A stretch of DNA of 39,326 bases from Flavobacteriaceae bacterium. GTDB lineage: Bacteria > Bacteroidota > Bacteroidia > Flavobacteriales > Flavobacteriaceae. Below the pieces are notes generated by a model. The model was not told where the DNA came from, ran no database searches, and saw nothing but the letters and a program-made list of their open reading frames with translations. The stretch lies in the NCBI GenBank assembly GCA_947457255.1, contig CANGUZ010000018.1, positions 1 to 39,326 of the forward strand, given 5' to 3'. Shown here piece by piece: positions 36,483 through 39,326 of this stretch. Every line of letters starts with the position of its first letter. The first letter of the stretch is position 1. The position numbers and the translations under genes are program-made.

Positions 36483-39026
36483 TTAATTTGTTGGCTTTTC
36501 TGCTTTTTTTACATTAACAAACAACTCTTGAGCCGTTTGATCTAAATCCATGAAAATTTCATCACCTGATCCAATTTTAGAAGTTATAATTTCTTCTGCT
36601 AAAGCATCTTCAACATATTTTTGAATGGCTCTTTTTAATGGTCTAGCTCCAAATTGTCTATCAAACCCTTTATCAGCAATGAATGCTTTTGCTTCATCAG
36701 AAAGTTTTAAGTTATAACCTAATTCAGCAATTCTATCGTATAATTTTTTCAATTCAATTTCAATAATCAAATCAATATCGTGTTTTTCTAAAGCATTAAA
36801 CACAATAACATCGTCAATTCTGTTTAGGAACTCTGGAGCAAATGTTTTCTTTAATGCATTTTCGATAATGCTTTTCGAATTATCATCGGCTTGAGCTACT
36901 TTTGCAGCTGTACCAAATCCGACACCTTGACCAAAATCTTTTAATTGACGAGCGCCAACATTAGAAGTCATTATAATAATTGTATTCTTAAAATCAATTT
37001 TTCTACCCAAACTATCTGTTAGGAAACCATCATCTAAAACTTGTAACAACATATTGAAAACATCTGGATGTGCTTTTTCAATCTCATCTAGTAACACAAC
37101 ACAATACGGTTTTCTTCTTACTTTTTCAGTCAATTGGCCACCTTCTTCATAGCCTACATATCCCGGAGGCGCTCCAACTAATCTTGAGATTGCGAATTTT
37201 TCCATGTATTCACTCATGTCAATTCGAATTAATGAATCTTCAGAATCGAATAATTCACGAGCTAAAACTTTAGCCAATTGTGTTTTACCAACTCCTGTTT
37301 GTCCTAAGAAAATAAACGAGCCAATTGGTCGATTTGGATCTTTTAATCCAGCACGATTTCTTTGTATAGAACGAGCAATTTTTAACACTGCTTCTTTTTG
37401 TCCAATAACTTTATTTTCAATTAATTCAGGAAGATTAGCTAATTTATTACTCTCAGTTTGTGCAATACGATTTACAGGTATTCCTGTCATCATCGAAACC
37501 ACGTCGGCAACATTATCTTCAGATACAACTATCCTGTTGTTTTTTGAATCTTCATCCCACTGTTCTTGTGCAATTGCTAAGTCTTTTTCTATACGTTTTT
37601 CATCATCACGTAGCTTAGCAGCTTCTTCGTATTTCTGTTTTTTGACAACAGTATTTTTTAATTCGCGAACATCTTCCAATTGACGTTCCAGATCTAAAAT
37701 TTGCTTAGGAACTTCAATATTGGTAATATGAACACGAGAGCCAGCTTCGTCTAGTGCATCTATCGCTTTGTCTGGCAAGAAACGCTCTGACATGTATCTG
37801 TTAGTTAATTTTACACAAGCTTCAATAGCTTCTTGTGTATAAGTTACATTATGGTGATCTTCATATTTATTTTTGATGTTATTCAAAATGGTAATCGTTT
37901 CATCAACAGAAGTAGGTTCTACAATAATTTTTTGAAAACGTCTTTCTAGAGCACCATCTTTCTCGATATATTGTCTATACTCATCAAGAGTTGTAGCACC
38001 AATACATTGAATTTCGCCTCTTGCTAATGCAGGTTTAAACATGTTAGAAGCGTCTAACGAGCCAGTTGCACCACCAGCTCCAACAATAGTATGAATTTCA
38101 TCAATAAAAAGGATTATATCATCATTCTTTTCTAGCTCATTCATAACGGCTTTCATTCGCTCTTCAAACTGACCGCGGTATTTCGTTCCGGCAACAAGCG
38201 AAGCCAAATCTAATGTTACAACTCGTTTGTTGAATAAATTTCGAGATACTTTCTTCTGAATAATTCGCAAAGCTAAACCTTCTGCAATTGCAGATTTACC
38301 AACTCCAGGCTCTCCAATCAATAACGGATTGTTCTTTTTACGACGGCTCAAAATTTGTGAAACACGTTCTATTTCTTTCTCACGACCCACCACAGGATCA
38401 AGCTTGCCTTCTTCGGCCATTTCAGTTAAATCTCTACCAAAATTATCTAAAACAGGTGTTTTTGATTTTTTGTTCGATTTATTTGCCGGATTGTTAAAAT
38501 TGCCTTCTCTAAGATTATCATCTTGACCTGAATCATCATTAAACGATTCGTTTCTAGGCAAATTTTCTAAAAAATTTTCTTCGTTAGGTGTCATATTGAG
38601 GTATTGTTCTTTAGCTACATCATAATCTATTTTTAGTTTATTGAGGAGCTTGGTTGTAGGGTCGTTCTCATTTCTTAAAATACACAATAACAAATGCGCT
38701 GTGCTTATTGAAGTGCTTTGAAAAACTTTAGCTTCAAGAAAAGTAGTTTTCAAAGCTCTTTCGGCTTGACGGGTCAAATGCAAGTTCTTTTTTTCGTTAC
38801 TGACAATTACATTTGGATTTGCAGGGCTTAAAATTTCAACTTTTTTTCGCAAATGATCCAAATCAACTGACAAGTTGTTCAGAATAGTTATTGCTTTACC
38901 GTTTCCGTCTCTTAATATACCCAACATCAAATGTTCAGTACCAATGAAGTCATGTCCTAATCGTAAGGCTTCTTCTTTACTGTATGTAATTACATCTTTA
39001 ACTCGAGGCGAAAAATTATCATCCAT
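36483..39026 (-). CDS. clpC: ClpC-type ATPase subunit of Clp protease
   Basis: ClpC unfolds substrates and feeds them to ClpP. The 847 residues hold a double Clp N-domain (about 1-150), AAA module 1 with Walker A GEPGVGKS (238-245), a coiled middle region with a UVR-like segment (KKQKYEEAAKLRDDEKR), and AAA module 2 with GQTGVGKT (575-582). The loop GQGVGFG (VGF at 702-704) matches the ClpP-docking tripeptide, so this is a proteolytic partner rather than a ClpB disaggregase. It starts from a good promoter at 39048-39079, ends at its own terminator and is therefore monocistronic. It is divergent from gyrA. No CtsR-type regulator is nearby. Confidence 0.96.
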   Translation of the reverse strand: MDDNFSPRVKDVITYSKEEALRLGHDFIGTEHLMLGILRDGNGKAITILNNLSVDLDHLRKKVEILSPANPNVIVSNEKKNLHLTRQAERALKTTFLEAKVFQSTSISTAHLLLCILRNENDPTTKLLNKLKIDYDVAKEQYLNMTPNEENFLENLPRNESFNDDSGQDDNLREGNFNNPANKSNKKSKTPVLDNFGRDLTEMAEEGKLDPVVGREKEIERVSQILSRRKKNNPLLIGEPGVGKSAIAEGLALRIIQKKVSRNLFNKRVVTLDLASLVAGTKYRGQFEERMKAVMNELEKNDDIILFIDEIHTIVGAGGATGSLDASNMFKPALARGEIQCIGATTLDEYRQYIEKDGALERRFQKIIVEPTSVDETITILNNIKNKYEDHHNVTYTQEAIEACVKLTNRYMSERFLPDKAIDALDEAGSRVHITNIEVPKQILDLERQLEDVRELKNTVVKKQKYEEAAKLRDDEKRIEKDLAIAQEQWDEDSKNNRIVVSEDNVADVVSMMTGIPVNRIAQTESNKLANLPELIENKVIGQKEAVLKIARSIQRNRAGLKDPNRPIGSFIFLGQTGVGKTQLAKVLARELFDSEDSLIRIDMSEYMEKFAISRLVGAPPGYVGYEEGGQLTEKVRRKPYCVVLLDEIEKAHPDVFNMLLQVLDDGFLTDSLGRKIDFKNTIIIMTSNVGARQLKDFGQGVGFGTAAKVAQADDNSKSIIENALKKTFAPEFLNRIDDVIVFNALEKHDIDLIIEIELKKLYDRIAELGYNLKLSDEAKAFIADKGFDRQFGARPLKRAIQKYVEDALAEEIITSKIGSGDEIFMDLDQTAQELFVNVKKAEKPTN

Positions 39027-39047
39027 ATAATTGTATAATTTTTAATG

Positions 39048-39079
39048 TAAATTTAGTGAATATCTATTGTAATTGCAAA
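39048..39079 (-). promoter_or_regulatory. Bacteroidota-type promoter of clpC
   Basis: Read on the minus strand: TTTG (39076-39079), a 20-bp spacer, then TAAATTTA (39048-39055), one mismatch from TAnnTTTG. The start site should be near 39043, about 17 nt before the ATG. Confidence 0.6.
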
Positions 39080-39288
39080 AATCATTCCCATCTAAAGTAC
39101 TGTCAGCTAATAGACAAAAAAAAAACAAATTTTTTTGTTAAAAATAAATTAACTTATTAACTTAAAACCACCTCAATTTTGTTAATAAATCAATCAAATT
39201 TCTATAAACATTTATGCAAAAAATAATCTGAAAAGGTTATATTAGCAAGATTTTTTTAAATAATATAATTTTAAATATAAATATAAAT

Positions 39289-39326
39289 ATGTCTGACGGA
39301 GAAAAGTTAATTCCTATTAACATAGA
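39289..39326 (+). CDS. gyrA: DNA gyrase subunit A, first codons (3' partial)
   Basis: Only 12 full codons are visible before the window ends, reading MSDGEKLIPINI. This matches the conserved start of Bacteroidota GyrA (MSxGEKLIPINIEDEM). GyrA is the DNA breakage-reunion subunit of gyrase. It is divergent from clpC across 262 bp; a weak promoter candidate is TATATTAG at 39238-39245, one mismatch from consensus. The identification rests on a short but distinctive peptide and on my recollection of the family. Confidence 0.8.
   Translation, partial: MSDGEKLIPINI

Noticed and set aside
37204..37683. 159-codon plus-strand reading frame inside clpC
   Set aside because: It is fully antisense to the conserved ClpC AAA region, with no family resemblance and Ser/Cys-rich composition typical of a shadow frame.

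Overview
The window looks like ordinary core chromosome of a member of the Flavobacteriaceae, probably Flavobacterium or a close relative. The evidence is strong A+T bias, a type IX secretion (T9SS) C-terminal sorting domain, Bacteroidota-type promoters (TTTG, 19-20 bp, TAnnTTTG), starts without Shine-Dalgarno sequences, and gene content and order typical of that family. I see no prophage, insertion sequence, CRISPR array, tRNA or rRNA. No clearly new system stands out. The best leads are a RimB-RimK type fusion, a TamB gene with no conventional start codon, and some repeat-bearing spacers.

Layout. (1) 3-2483: 3' part of a large T9SS-exported repeat protein, closed by a terminator. (2) 2941-11162: alpha-glucan block, glgE (maltosyltransferase), maltokinase, glgB (branching enzyme) and a GH31 alpha-glucosidase. 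Maltokinase makes maltose-1-phosphate, GlgE polymerises it and GlgB branches the product; trehalose synthase, the usual maltose source, is absent. (3) 11252-12064: an M48 metalloprotease lipoprotein, ending at a terminator shared with the facing operon. (4) 15641-12163 (minus): tsaD, rsmE, a DUF4159 gene and an AI-2E family permease, tightly packed. (5) 15791-20281: a very large TamB-like envelope protein, divergent from tsaD. (6) 20499-23636: central sugar metabolism, with pfkA and gapA together, then a BadF-type sugar kinase.

(7) 24238-23756, 25048-24335 and 26283-25201 (minus): a small TonB-C-domain protein, a YebC-family regulator and glycine cleavage T-protein. The last two have excellent promoters. 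(8) 26524-27795 (plus): an unrecognised 100-residue protein and a stand-alone NAD(P)H-hydrate dehydratase. (9) 32579-27796 (minus): threonine operon thrA, thrB, thrC, taking aspartate to threonine. (10) 33006-34511: hutH, alone. (11) 36400-34508 (minus): a two-domain RimK-type ligase and a DUF421 membrane protein. (12) 39026-36483 (minus): clpC, divergent from gyrA, whose first codons end the window.

Calls rest on reading motifs in the translations; no database search was possible. Catalytic residue numbers were counted from the sequence and rely on remembered family motifs.
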